Positions 23,770 to 31,892 of a stretch of DNA of 38,064 nucleotides are shown in pieces. A program made the translations under genes and the position numbers. The DNA lies in contig NZ_LMUX01000024.1 in assembly GCF_009765705.1 (NCBI RefSeq), positions 207,275 to 245,338 on the forward strand, written 5' to 3'. Source of the DNA: Burkholderia sp. L27(2015). GTDB taxonomy: Bacteria; Pseudomonadota; Gammaproteobacteria; Burkholderiales; Burkholderiaceae. Position 1 is the stretch's first letter. Every line of letters starts with the position of its first letter. The notes beneath the pieces are model-generated. The model worked only from the letters and a program-made list of their open reading frames with translations, had not been told where the DNA came from and did no database searches.

Positions 23770-25110
23770 TCATAGCTCAAGCTGTAGATCACGGCGCAAT
23801 ACTCGAGTTAACACTAAATAATAAACAATGCCCGCAAAAAGCCATGACAGTCCTAACTCCCATGTCGCTGAACCCATCGACCACAACACATAAGCAATGA
23901 TCAGAAACCCAAAAATCGGGCAAATTAGGTGCTTTATGAAAGATTTTGAGCCGCGTTTAAATATGAAGTGCACGACTACCGTCACATGAAGAATTAAAAA
24001 ACTACTTAGTGCGCCAAAATTCACAAAATTGGTGAGCGTATCAAGATGCTCCATAAATCCAATGGAAAGAAAAAACGATACTGCAGCGACCACCAGGACA
24101 CTGACGTAAGGCGTTTTATATTTGCTGTGTACGCTTGATAGCACTTTAGGCATTTGACCGTCGCGTGCCATTGCATAAAGCAGTCGAGCGATGGCGGCTT
24201 GCGAGACGATCGAACACGAAAGGCCAAAAGTTATTGCAGCCGCGATGGCGGTTAGTAACGCCAACGGTCTTCCGCCTGCGATTTCGGCGATCTCATAGAA
24301 AGCGGTATCGAGTGATTTAAAAGTCATCCCAGCCGCAAGATCTCCAGCAATCCAAGTTTGCGCGATGAATAAAATACCGATCAACAATAACGACGCTATC
24401 GTCGCATTACCGACTGTTCTGTTGTCATTGCCTTTTACCTCTTCGGCGAGAGTCGATATAGCGTCGAATCCCAGAAAGGACAGTGCGCATACGGATACCG
24501 CTGAGAACAGTAGTTCCGGCTTCATCATATTCGCCTGGAACAGAGGTCGCAGCGTTAGATGCCCGATACCAGGACCGCTGTAAATCCGATGCAAACCTGC
24601 TGCAATGAAAATTGCCAATACGACAAGCTGAAGTACCATGAAGATCTTGTTCACTTTGGCAGTAGTCGTAATGCCGACTAAGTTCGGCACAGTTCCGCCG
24701 ACCAAAAAAAGAACTATCCATACCCACCGAGGGATCACCGGAAAGAGCTGATAGAGCGCTGCAGCAGCCACAATATAGGTAAGGGCCGGAATGAGTAGAT
24801 AGTCAAGGATTAACATCCATCCGGTCAAAAAACCGGTTCTAAGCCCAATGCCGCGTCGTGCATAAGCATAAGCAGAGCCTGAGACCGGAAAGTCCTGCGA
24901 TAAAAATTTATAACTTAGTGCGGTGAAAAACATAGCGACCAGACCGATCAAATACGCAAGTGCAACCATTCCGCCTGACGCCGCCGATACGTATCCGTAA
25001 ATTGCAAACGGAGCGATCGGAATCATAAAGACAGCACCATATATGACCAAGTCCGAAAACGTGAGGCCCCTTTTCAGCTCTTGGCCGATTCTGATCGATT
25101 CGTTATCCAT
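23770..25110 (-). CDS. APC-family amino-acid permease
   Basis: A 446-residue inner-membrane transporter with about 12 hydrophobic helices. The first helix region GAVFMIPIAPFAIYGYVSAA and SGSAYAYARRGIG are typical of the APC superfamily (amino-acid or amine uptake, proton-coupled or exchange); ALSFLGFDAISTLAEEVKGN in helix 6 is the family's substrate-region signature. It sits 177 bp after the aminotransferase gene on the same strand, and its location suggests that it imports the amino acid or amine degraded by the enzymes of the cluster. The gene is AT-rich, with many AAA, ATA and TTA codons. The 5' end is followed upstream by AT-rich non-coding sequence that could hold its own promoter. Confidence 0.9.
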   Translation of the reverse strand: MDNESIRIGQELKRGLTFSDLVIYGAVFMIPIAPFAIYGYVSAASGGMVALAYLIGLVAMFFTALSYKFLSQDFPVSGSAYAYARRGIGLRTGFLTGWMLILDYLLIPALTYIVAAAALYQLFPVIPRWVWIVLFLVGGTVPNLVGITTTAKVNKIFMVLQLVVLAIFIAAGLHRIYSGPGIGHLTLRPLFQANMMKPELLFSAVSVCALSFLGFDAISTLAEEVKGNDNRTVGNATIASLLLIGILFIAQTWIAGDLAAGMTFKSLDTAFYEIAEIAGGRPLALLTAIAAAITFGLSCSIVSQAAIARLLYAMARDGQMPKVLSSVHSKYKTPYVSVLVVAAVSFFLSIGFMEHLDTLTNFVNFGALSSFLILHVTVVVHFIFKRGSKSFIKHLICPIFGFLIIAYVLWSMGSATWELGLSWLFAGIVYYLVLTRVLRRDLQLEL

Positions 25111-25287
25111 AACATACCTATTGAAAATATTTAGCTGGGGTTATAAATATAGAACATGTACATTTTACCGAGGCAAGGCAAATAACGAAGACCGTTCCGA
25201 CTCGTTGGCTCGTCGCCCGCGTACACGCTAACAGTAAGAAACGTCTCTCCTGCAGCGACGTCCCTCGACTGCTAGTTGTTCAATCCA

Positions 25288-26190
25288 TTATTTTCCTATC
25301 AACTGATCGTATTTTTGCATGAGCAATTGCGTCACTTTTCCAGGGTTGAAAAGTGACTCTTTAATTGCAGCAACGGGTGTAATTTCAGCTCCAGTGCCTG
25401 TAAGAAAGCATTCGCTGAAGTGTCCAAGTTGAGAGACTGAGATCCGCTCTTCGATGACCTCTATCTGCATTTCCGCAGCAATCTCCAAGACCGTCTGCCT
25501 GGTTATTCCGTTCAAAAAACGATCTGCTTTAGGCGTGTGCAAAACTCCGTTCCGAACAAAGAATATATTCGCGCCCGTAGCCTCTGCCACGTACCCTTCA
25601 TAGTCGAGCATTAATGCGTCCGCAAAACCATCTTGTTCGGCCAGATCCTTTGAGATGGTAGCGATCATATAACCCCCGGCAGACTTCGCATGTATGGGAG
25701 CTGTGTCTGGCGCAGGTCGACGATATTGTGCTATATCGAGTCTTATACCTTTCATCCGCTCTTCGGGCGCAAACATGCTCGGCCAGTCCCAAACAGCGAT
25801 TGCCACGTGGGTGCTGTTGTTACGCGAAGCCACTTGAATCATCTCACTTCCGCGCCAAGCGATAGGACGTACATAAGCGTTGCGTAGACCTGAGGCTTCG
25901 AGAACCTTATCCTTGGCCATAATCAGCTCGTCTACCGAGTAAGGAAGTTCAAAGTTAAGGTACTCTGCGGAACGCAAAAATCTTTGAGAATGTTCTCTGG
26001 ATTTAAAAATCTTTCCATTATATGCACGCTCACCTTCAAAAATACTGGAAGCATAATGCAGCCCGTGACTAAGGACATGAAGCTTAGCTTCCTTCCACGG
26101 AACTAGGCGACCGTCTACCCAGATAAACCCATCGCGCTGATCAAACCCCGATGAGGTGGAAGCTATGCTGTTTGCGTCGGAGTGGTTCAT
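25288..26190 (-). CDS. Branched-chain-type (class IV) aminotransferase
   Basis: A 300-residue PLP enzyme of fold type IV (IlvE/D-amino-acid aminotransferase/4-amino-4-deoxychorismate lyase). Signs: GFIWVDGRLVPWKEAKLHVL, LHYASSIFEGERAY (compare HYGxxVFEGIRxY of IlvE), the PLP Lys169 in IHAKSAGGYM, Glu203 in YVAEATGANIFFV, and FLNGITRQTVLEIA plus GTGAEITPVAAI near the end. It resembles IlvE most closely. The ATG at 26190 is chosen over an in-frame TTG at 26217; both have poor ribosome sites, though A-rich leader sequence precedes 26190. It lies 62 bp after the cyclase gene. The second reactant is expected to be 2-oxoglutarate or another keto acid. Confidence 0.9.
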   Translation of the reverse strand: MNHSDANSIASTSSGFDQRDGFIWVDGRLVPWKEAKLHVLSHGLHYASSIFEGERAYNGKIFKSREHSQRFLRSAEYLNFELPYSVDELIMAKDKVLEASGLRNAYVRPIAWRGSEMIQVASRNNSTHVAIAVWDWPSMFAPEERMKGIRLDIAQYRRPAPDTAPIHAKSAGGYMIATISKDLAEQDGFADALMLDYEGYVAEATGANIFFVRNGVLHTPKADRFLNGITRQTVLEIAAEMQIEVIEERISVSQLGHFSECFLTGTGAEITPVAAIKESLFNPGKVTQLLMQKYDQLIGK

Positions 26191-26252
26191 GTTTTTTTCG
26201 ATATAAATAATAGTCAATTACATTCTGTCGTTTAACCGGCTAAACACTGAAT

Positions 26253-27002
26253 TTAAAATATGGCGATGCAACGCGCGGGGAAACCGGACCCTTTTTTCGG
26301 TTTAGCCCAAGAGCACAATATCAATGCGCCGCTCGACGGGACCTTGTCCAAGTTGCACAGCATTTCGATCTGCCATTTATCCTGCTTCAGCCAAAAATCT
26401 TCCACGGGTGCCTGATATTTTGTCGCGACGATTCCGCAATCGGTATCAGTGGTATCGTGCCCAATTGCGATGACTGACCGCTCCTGTGCTAAAAACTCCA
26501 ATGCCTCGAGGCTCCACCCCGGATAATGTAGAGTTCCGTTAGGATCTGCGTTTTGCATTGCTTTCTTGTCGGGCCAACGCTCGGACCAACCCGTGCGCAT
26601 TGCGACGAAACAATCGTCAGGCAAACGACCATTCTTCTCCTCCCACAAGATAAGGTCAGCCTTGGTGAGCTCCGTATCTGGATTAACCTCGGCCCTTGCC
26701 GAAATATCCACTAACGCCAGAGGTAGGACCATCTCTTGAATGGGAATTTCGTCGACGCTGCGTCCATCCCTGACGAAGTGCGAAGGAGGATCAACGTGCG
26801 TGCCATACTGTCCGACGAACTTATACTCGTGTGCCAGGATCCCGGCCCCAAGAGTACCGATCCCTTCGTCGTAATGGTACAAAGTAGTCCGTTGTTCTGG
26901 CTGGAAGAAAATTGAATGAGGAATATTTTTGTCGAATGCGTGGGTTAAATCAATCCAAGTCGAATTCCGTAAAAAAGCTAAGACTTCCGTCATGGTTTTC
27001 AT
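26253..27002 (-). CDS. Cyclase family protein (kynurenine-formamidase-like fold)
   Basis: A 249-residue member of the metal-dependent cyclase/amidohydrolase family. The signature H-G-T-H-x-D-x-P-x-H appears as QYGTHVDPPSHF (His69, Asp71, His75), so the metal site is intact, though the first His is Gln. IAIGHDTTDTDCG is the second conserved block. Family members include kynurenine formamidase, isatin hydrolase and polyketide cyclases. Here it is translationally coupled to the 2-hydroxyacid dehydrogenase: its ATG overlaps that gene's stop by four bases. In this cluster it may hydrolyse an amide, lactam or lactone produced from an amino acid. Confidence 0.88.
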   Translation of the reverse strand: MKTMTEVLAFLRNSTWIDLTHAFDKNIPHSIFFQPEQRTTLYHYDEGIGTLGAGILAHEYKFVGQYGTHVDPPSHFVRDGRSVDEIPIQEMVLPLALVDISARAEVNPDTELTKADLILWEEKNGRLPDDCFVAMRTGWSERWPDKKAMQNADPNGTLHYPGWSLEALEFLAQERSVIAIGHDTTDTDCGIVATKYQAPVEDFWLKQDKWQIEMLCNLDKVPSSGALILCSWAKPKKGSGFPARCIAIF

Positions 27003-27973
27003 GATGAACGTGACTCCATTTTGAGTTCATGCAACAAAGGTTTACAGGAGAAAAAGCGATCTATTTCGTCGCATAAATCCATACACATTTTGTGGCGTGC
27101 CTCGATGGTCGAGCTGCCTTGATGCGGTTGAAGATAGACGTTGTTTAATGACAGGTAGTCTGGATGGACGTTAGGTTCATTTTCGAAAACGTCTAACCCT
27201 GCGCTTAAAACCTTTCCCGAACGCAGAGCCGATATCAACGCTTTATCGTCTATCAGACTTCCGCGAGATATGTTTACCACTATCGATTGATCTGGCAGTA
27301 AATCTATAGCCTCCGCGTTAATGATGCGATGCGTCTCAGGAGATCCCGGCGCTGCAATGATCAAAAAATCGCTGACGGAAAGCAAGGATTGCAGAGAAGC
27401 GTGATACAACGCCTCCTCTCCACCTGAATCAACCGGTTTCCTATTAAAATAATGTATTTCCATTCCAAACGATCGAGCGCGTTTAGCCACTTCACGCCCT
27501 ATCCTTCCCATCCCAAAAATTCCTAGTCTTGCACCGTTCAAATCTTTGCCGAGCAATTGTGTTGGCGACCATCCGGTCCAGTTGCCACTTCGTATTAGCG
27601 ACTGGCCCTCATACGCCCGCCTGGCAGCACCTAGCATGAGAAGGATTCCCATATCTGCTACCGCTGAACTGTGTAATCCTGGCGTATGAGTAACCGAAAC
27701 GAGTCGCTTAAATGCCGCATTCAGATCGATGTGATCATGTCCTGACGACAGTGACGCAACGAGTTTTAGTCGTGGGCCCACTTTTTCCAAAAATCTCTCG
27801 TCTATGGCGTCAGTCGCCGTAACAAATGCAGCATCACAATCTCGACAGAGCTCGGCCAATTGATCGCTTGAGAGCGGGACATCGTTAACGGATTTTTTAA
27901 GTTGGTAGCCGACAGAGAGTCTTTCCGCAACCCGCGCGGGCAATTCACGGGTGACTGCAACAGTAGGTATCAT
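26999..27973 (-). CDS. D-isomer-specific 2-hydroxyacid dehydrogenase
   Basis: A 324-residue NAD(P)H enzyme of the GhrB/glyoxylate-hydroxypyruvate reductase group. The Rossmann motif GMGRIG lies at 154-159, with FNRKP after the second strand suggesting a preference for NADP. The catalytic triad is visible: Arg237 in NISRGSL, Glu266 in DVFENEP and His284 in LQPHQGSST. It would interconvert a 2-keto acid and a D-2-hydroxy acid. The frame extends to 28039, but the ATG at 27973 begins at the usual point before TVAVTRELPARV. It ends by overlapping the cyclase start and follows the aldehyde dehydrogenase by 80 bp, on the same strand and probably in the same operon. Confidence 0.9.
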   Translation of the reverse strand: MIPTVAVTRELPARVAERLSVGYQLKKSVNDVPLSSDQLAELCRDCDAAFVTATDAIDERFLEKVGPRLKLVASLSSGHDHIDLNAAFKRLVSVTHTPGLHSSAVADMGILLMLGAARRAYEGQSLIRSGNWTGWSPTQLLGKDLNGARLGIFGMGRIGREVAKRARSFGMEIHYFNRKPVDSGGEEALYHASLQSLLSVSDFLIIAAPGSPETHRIINAEAIDLLPDQSIVVNISRGSLIDDKALISALRSGKVLSAGLDVFENEPNVHPDYLSLNNVYLQPHQGSSTIEARHKMCMDLCDEIDRFFSCKPLLHELKMESRSS

Positions 27974-28053
27974 TCTGGATTTTTGACGTTTTCGTCTTAA
28001 ATAAAACTTGTGAGCAGGATTGCGAAAGTGGATCCGCACGGCAATAGACCGGA

Positions 28054-29529
28054 TTAAATCGCTCCCTCTGAGCTATACCGAAAGCTTATGGTTTTTAATA
28101 CGGAGAATGTGCGCAAGGCTTCAAACCCCTTCTCGCGGCCAAAGCCTGACCGTTTAACCCCGCCGAAAGGCAGTTCCACGCCACCCGCAGTCCCATAGTT
28201 GTTGACGTACACTTGCCCACATTTCAACTGGCGAGCCACTCGAAGCTGCGTTGCTCCGTCTTTCGTCCAAACACCGGCGGCGAGACCATACTTCGTAGCG
28301 TTTGCTAACGCCACCGCCTCGTCTTCAGTGTCGAACGTAGTCATCGTTAAGACGGGGCCAAAAATCTCCTCTAGGAAAGCGCCACTATTTGCCGCAACCC
28401 CGCCGAGAAGCGTGGGCGGATAGTAGTAGCCGGTCCTGGAGGCGTCATGAGCTATCGATCCTTGTGCAACGATGTAGGCACCTTCTTCTTGCGCTAGCGC
28501 GACTGCCCGAGAGACGTTTGCAAGTTGGCGGCCGTTCATCAGCGGCCCGCAAGTTGCGTTCGAGGACGAGTAGTTGGCGACTGAACTCGAAAAAAGTTCG
28601 CCCAAGCGGCGCTTAACTTCCGGAAAAATTGCTTGATCGACGAGTAGGCGACTACCGGCCGAACACGTCTGTCCAGCGTGTTGGGTGATCGAACCAAAAA
28701 TCGCTGAGAGAGCGGTCGATAAATCCGCGTCCGCGAACACGAGTTGTGGAGACTTGCCGCCTAGCTCAAGCGTCACCGGTAGGTTGCGATTCGCGGCCAT
28801 TCGTTGAATTTGAACGCCCGTATCGACCGACCCTGTAAAGGACAGGAAGTCAATCTCCGGGTTTTCTACCAAAGCGGCGCCGGTATGTTTTCCTTCGCCA
28901 GTCACAATGTTGAGTACGCCGGGCGGCAATCCTGCGCGAGTGGCAAGTTCCGCTAACCACAGTATGGACAAGCAGGCGTCCTCTGCAGGCTTCACGACAC
29001 AGGTATTACCTGCCGCAAGGGCGGGAGCAACGCAACGCGCAAAGATCTGCGCGGGATAGTTCCACGGGATGATATGCGCGGTCACACCCCACGGCTCCCA
29101 ACTAGTCGCTGCGAAGTAGCCGTTCTGAGAAGGGATGGTGTCACCGTGCAACTTATCGGCTCCGCCTCCATAGTATTCAAAATAGCGGGCGCAGATTGTG
29201 ATATCAGCGACTGCGTTGCGTATCGGCTTGCCTGTGTCTCTGGCTTCCAAGTTTGATAGGATATCTAAGTTTGACAAGATCTCATCGCTAATCCTTCGAA
29301 GCACTCGCCCGCGTTCGTATGCGCTTACGTGTTGCCACTCGCTTTCGAATGCAATCCGGGATGACCTGACGGCGTCGTCAACATCACGGGCATTTCCGTT
29401 GGAAATTTTCGCAAAACAAACACCCGATCCAGGATCCTCGACCGACAGTACTTGGCCATCGGTTGACTCTTGCCAACGCCCGCCGATGAAAATCGTGCGC
29501 CTAGAAATCTCTTCAATGAAATCGTTCAT
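28054..29529 (-). CDS. NAD(P)-dependent aldehyde dehydrogenase
   Basis: A 491-residue ALDH-superfamily enzyme oxidising an aldehyde to its acid. Catalytic residues are Asn157 in IPWNYP, Glu256 in LELGGKSP and Cys289 in HAGQTCSAGSR; VKPAED and FTGSVDTG mark the cofactor site and LPFGGVKRSGFGRE the C-terminus. The pattern is closest to betaine-, aminobutyraldehyde- or semialdehyde dehydrogenases. The frame runs back to 29637, but the ATG at 29529 has GAGA six bases upstream and starts at the usual distance from FIGGRW. It is the first gene of the cluster, divergent from the Lrp gene, and so is probably under its control through the 370-bp intergenic region. Confidence 0.92.
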   Translation of the reverse strand: MNDFIEEISRRTIFIGGRWQESTDGQVLSVEDPGSGVCFAKISNGNARDVDDAVRSSRIAFESEWQHVSAYERGRVLRRISDEILSNLDILSNLEARDTGKPIRNAVADITICARYFEYYGGGADKLHGDTIPSQNGYFAATSWEPWGVTAHIIPWNYPAQIFARCVAPALAAGNTCVVKPAEDACLSILWLAELATRAGLPPGVLNIVTGEGKHTGAALVENPEIDFLSFTGSVDTGVQIQRMAANRNLPVTLELGGKSPQLVFADADLSTALSAIFGSITQHAGQTCSAGSRLLVDQAIFPEVKRRLGELFSSSVANYSSSNATCGPLMNGRQLANVSRAVALAQEEGAYIVAQGSIAHDASRTGYYYPPTLLGGVAANSGAFLEEIFGPVLTMTTFDTEDEAVALANATKYGLAAGVWTKDGATQLRVARQLKCGQVYVNNYGTAGGVELPFGGVKRSGFGREKGFEALRTFSVLKTISFRYSSEGAI

Positions 29530-29749
29530 CAATGTCTCGCTGCCGTGAAGAGCAAAATTGGATTGCTCGCTTAGGCTTGGATTGATCGGGCCCATACAGC
29601 AATCGATGGACCAAACTTGACTCTGAAAGTCACGCAACCTTCAACAGTGCTGCCTCCAAGAGGTTCTAGCATGGCAAGAATTCTATCTCGACAGTTTCGA
29701 AATTAGCTTCCTAAAATCGGCGGTTATAGAATTTTTCAAGGATAAAATT

Positions 29750-29778
29750 TTTTCTAAGCAGAAAATCCAGGATATAAT
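29750..29778 (+). promoter_or_regulatory. Candidate lrp-type promoter with overlapping inverted repeat
   Basis: A perfect -10 hexamer TATAAT lies at 29773-29778 in an AT-rich stretch (29720-29790). A 6+4+6 inverted repeat, TTTTCT-AAGC-AGAAAA, occupies 29750-29765 and covers the -35 area. TAGAA and TTCTA at 29727-29731 and 29752-29756 add a wider symmetry typical of AsnC/Lrp contacts. The site lies between the divergent aldehyde dehydrogenase and regulator genes and could control both. Confidence 0.55.
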
Positions 29779-29900
29779 TCTTCTCCAAAGTAACGATGAA
29801 CTGCGGATGATTGCCGACGCTTGCGTCGACGACCGCTAAGCGATGCGCTTGCAGCAGCGCTCGACGATCACCCAGTCCAACGCAACGCTAGGAGGAGCAG

Positions 29901-30368
29901 ATGAGCAAATTCACCGTTGACGAATTCGATCGGAAGATTCTCAAAGAGCTGGTACGCGATGCCAGGCAATCGAATGTAGAACTGGCTAAAAATGTTGGGA
30001 TGTCGACAACGCCTTGCTGGAACAGGGTGAAAACGCTGCAGCATGAGAAAGTTATTCGACGCAGCACCATCGCAGTCGACCATGCTGCCTTGGGCTACTC
30101 AGATATCGTTATTTTTCAAATTTCTCTTGAGAAGCACAGCCTAAAAACGTTAGAGGACTTTGGACGAGAGATGTCGATGGTGCCCGAAGTTCTAGAGGTA
30201 TTGATGCTGACCGGTGGGCGCGACTTCTACGTGAAGGTTGCAATCAGCGGCACCGACGGATATGCACGATTTTTGCGTGAGCGCCTTTACAAAATTGCTG
30301 GCATTTCTCATACCGAATCGAACTTCGTGTTAAGGATATTTAAAGACGAGCTTTCTGCAGTGATTTGA
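29901..30368 (+). CDS. Lrp/AsnC-family transcriptional regulator
   Basis: A 155-residue protein. Residues 5-63 form the helix-turn-helix (FTVDEFDRKILKELVRDARQ, NVELAKNVGMSTTPCWNRVK), and the rest is the RAM ligand-binding domain with EVLEVLMLTGGRDFYVKVAI. Such regulators form octamers, sense amino acids and often control the divergent catabolic operon. Here the divergent genes encode an aldehyde dehydrogenase, hydroxyacid dehydrogenase, aminotransferase and amino-acid permease, which fits well. AGGAGGAG before the ATG at 29901 is one of the best ribosome sites in the window. Confidence 0.95.
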   Translation: MSKFTVDEFDRKILKELVRDARQSNVELAKNVGMSTTPCWNRVKTLQHEKVIRRSTIAVDHAALGYSDIVIFQISLEKHSLKTLEDFGREMSMVPEVLEVLMLTGGRDFYVKVAISGTDGYARFLRERLYKIAGISHTESNFVLRIFKDELSAVI

Positions 30369-30717
30369 TAAAGACGCTCGCACTCTGCCGAAGTTGCCTG
30401 TTTGCCAGCGGTGGCTCGGACGAGAGTTTCCTGCAGATCGCCCGAGCGAAAACGTAGAACGTAATATTCCTGATTTATGCGGCACGACGATCCAGCATCG
30501 AGTTGCCGGTCACCGTTTCCCAGCGGCAGCGACTTCCGCAATATCAGGGTGTCCTGTTTCCCGTTCGGCGCGGCGGCGATCCATCGGACGCGGGCGTCCG
30601 ATGCCCGATGCCCGTACGATCCGATAGGCGTCCAGCGCACCTCCGGCATCGAGCGGTATTGGCTTGTGACTCACCCATTGCGGGGCGATCAGACCGAGCT
30701 TACGGACCTTGTGCGGA
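30369..30717 (-). pseudogene. Unrecognised minus-strand coding remnant
   Basis: About 350 bp between the Lrp gene and the lysR remnants. The best frame on the minus strand, from about 30649, reads VRWIAAAPNGKQDTLILRKS and EYYVLRFRSGDLQETLVRAT, which has real-protein character, and stays open into the end of the Lrp gene. A start, ribosome site and natural end are lacking, and a second frame (30510-30761) overlaps it. I do not recognise the family. It may be the tail of a gene cut by the rearrangements around it. Confidence 0.3.
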
Positions 30718-30801
30718 TACCCTGTCAATCGCCACCTGGCGCAAAAGGTCCGGGTGTTCATTGACTGGATCGCAAGCCTGTTTTCTCCGGAAACTAGCTG
30801 A
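30718..30801 (+). pseudogene. LysR C-terminal tail remnant (different gene)
   Basis: The plus strand encodes PVNRHLAQKVRVFIDWIASL then FSPETS and a stop at 30799-30801. This is the standard C-terminal ending of LysR-type regulators (typical form YPxNRHLSxKVRVFVDWL). It is not the lysR found in copies A and C, whose ending reads differently (RSLTQLKLRVFVDLAKEL). Upstream coding similarity stops near 30718. Only about 27 codons survive. Confidence 0.6.
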
Positions 30802-30822
30802 TAAGAATGCCGCGGCGCCGTC

Positions 30823-30877
30823 AGGTTTGCCGCAACAGCCAGGAAAGTGGTTACGCCATCCGGGAAATCATAGGCAT
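30823..30877 (-). pseudogene. 5' stub of lysR (copy B of the lysR-SDR locus)
   Basis: The minus strand from an ATG at 30877 aligns with the first about 55 bp of the intact lysR at 36335 (GATGGCGTAAC, ACTTTCCTGGC blocks), but a 2-bp deletion shifts the frame to an early TAA. The rest of the gene is absent. The stub retains its divergent position relative to the complete SDR gene, showing that the two once formed the same pair as at 35.4-36.9 kb. Confidence 0.7.
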
Positions 30878-31458
30878 CGTTATATTGTGAACCGTGAGTT
30901 CATAGCGCATGTACCGTCTAGCACTTTATCTCAGAAATTAATCTCGCTACCATCCGTTTCACTGGATGCATGGATAGGCGTTACGCCGCATCTTTGGCGG
31001 ATCGCTTGCCCGCCGACACAAAAGGGACTTTATTAATGAACTACGACGGCAAAACTGTAGTAATCACTGGTGCCTCGAGCGGCATCGGCAAGGCGACGGC
31101 AAAATTCTTCGCGAGACGAGGTTGGAACGTCGTTGCAGGAATGCGGCAGCCGCGAGCCGAGAAGGAACTGGTTGAGGACGATCGCCTGAAGCTCATGCCA
31201 ATCGACGTGCAAGATGCCGCTAGCATCCGCGTCGCTGTTGCCGAGGCAGTTGCGCTGTTCGGTACAATCGACGTCTGGGTCAACAATGCTGGCTATGGCG
31301 CCTTCGGCCCTGTAGAGGCAGGCTCGCGGGCGCAAATTGAGCGACAGTTCGATGTCAACGTATTCGGATTGATCGAATGCGTCCATGCAATCGCGCCACA
31401 TTTTCGCGCGAATCGGGCCGGCGTGCTCATTAACGTTTCATCCGCCGGCGGGTTGGCA
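30823..31458 (+). repeat. lysR-SDR direct repeat, copy B
   Basis: This 640-bp stretch (lysR stub, divergent promoter, first half of the SDR gene) is repeated at 36283-36926 in the same orientation. Shared landmarks are GGTTCATAGCGCATGTACT-like sequence, CACTTTATCTCAGAAAT and TTATTAATG before the SDR start. Coding identity is about 91% over 141 residues by eye. Confidence 0.8.
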
Positions 31459-31860
31459 ACCGCTCCGGGCTACAGTGTCTACAATGCATCGAAATTTGCG
31501 GTGGAAGGTCTTTCCGAAGGGCTGTGGTACGAATTGAAAGCGTTCGGGATCAAAGTCAAACTTATTGAGCCGGGCGTTATCAAAACCGATTTCGGTAGCC
31601 GTTCGATGGACGTTTGGGATCTTTCGAATTTGCCCGAATACGCAAGCTTGATGGAAAAAATAATGGCCGCGCGCGCGCGGCTCACGAGCAATCCAGGCTC
31701 GCCTGAACTCGTCGCGTCTACGATTTTTAAAGCGGCGACCGACCCGAGCGACCGCCTTCGCTATCTTGTCGGGGCCGACGCCAAGCTTCTTTGGCGGGTG
31801 CGCCGATGGCTTGGCTATCGTACGCAAATGCGATTTGTAAGTAGAGCCTTTCGGCTTTAA
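31036..31860 (+). CDS. Short-chain dehydrogenase/reductase (SDR), intact copy
   Basis: A 274-residue classical SDR. The cofactor motif TGASSGIG is at 11-18; NNAGYGAFGP, the catalytic Ser in NVSSAGG, and YNASK with catalytic Tyr and Lys follow, then EPGVIKTDF. It would reduce or oxidise a carbonyl or alcohol with NAD(P)(H). The start is the ATG at 31036 (GGGA nine bases before); a longer frame from 30970 runs into promoter sequence conserved in the other copy. It was originally divergent from a lysR gene, of which only a stub remains here, so its regulation may have been lost or taken over by the intact homologue at 35.4 kb. Confidence 0.9.
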   Translation: MNYDGKTVVITGASSGIGKATAKFFARRGWNVVAGMRQPRAEKELVEDDRLKLMPIDVQDAASIRVAVAEAVALFGTIDVWVNNAGYGAFGPVEAGSRAQIERQFDVNVFGLIECVHAIAPHFRANRAGVLINVSSAGGLATAPGYSVYNASKFAVEGLSEGLWYELKAFGIKVKLIEPGVIKTDFGSRSMDVWDLSNLPEYASLMEKIMAARARLTSNPGSPELVASTIFKAATDPSDRLRYLVGADAKLLWRVRRWLGYRTQMRFVSRAFRL

Positions 31861-31892
31861 GCAAAAGCTAGCGGATGGGCGTTAAAATTACC

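Noticed and set aside
30818-31035. A new regulatory RNA in the conserved leader of the two SDR copies
   Set aside because: The conservation is explained by duplication of the divergent lysR-SDR promoter; no strong hairpin or terminator was seen.
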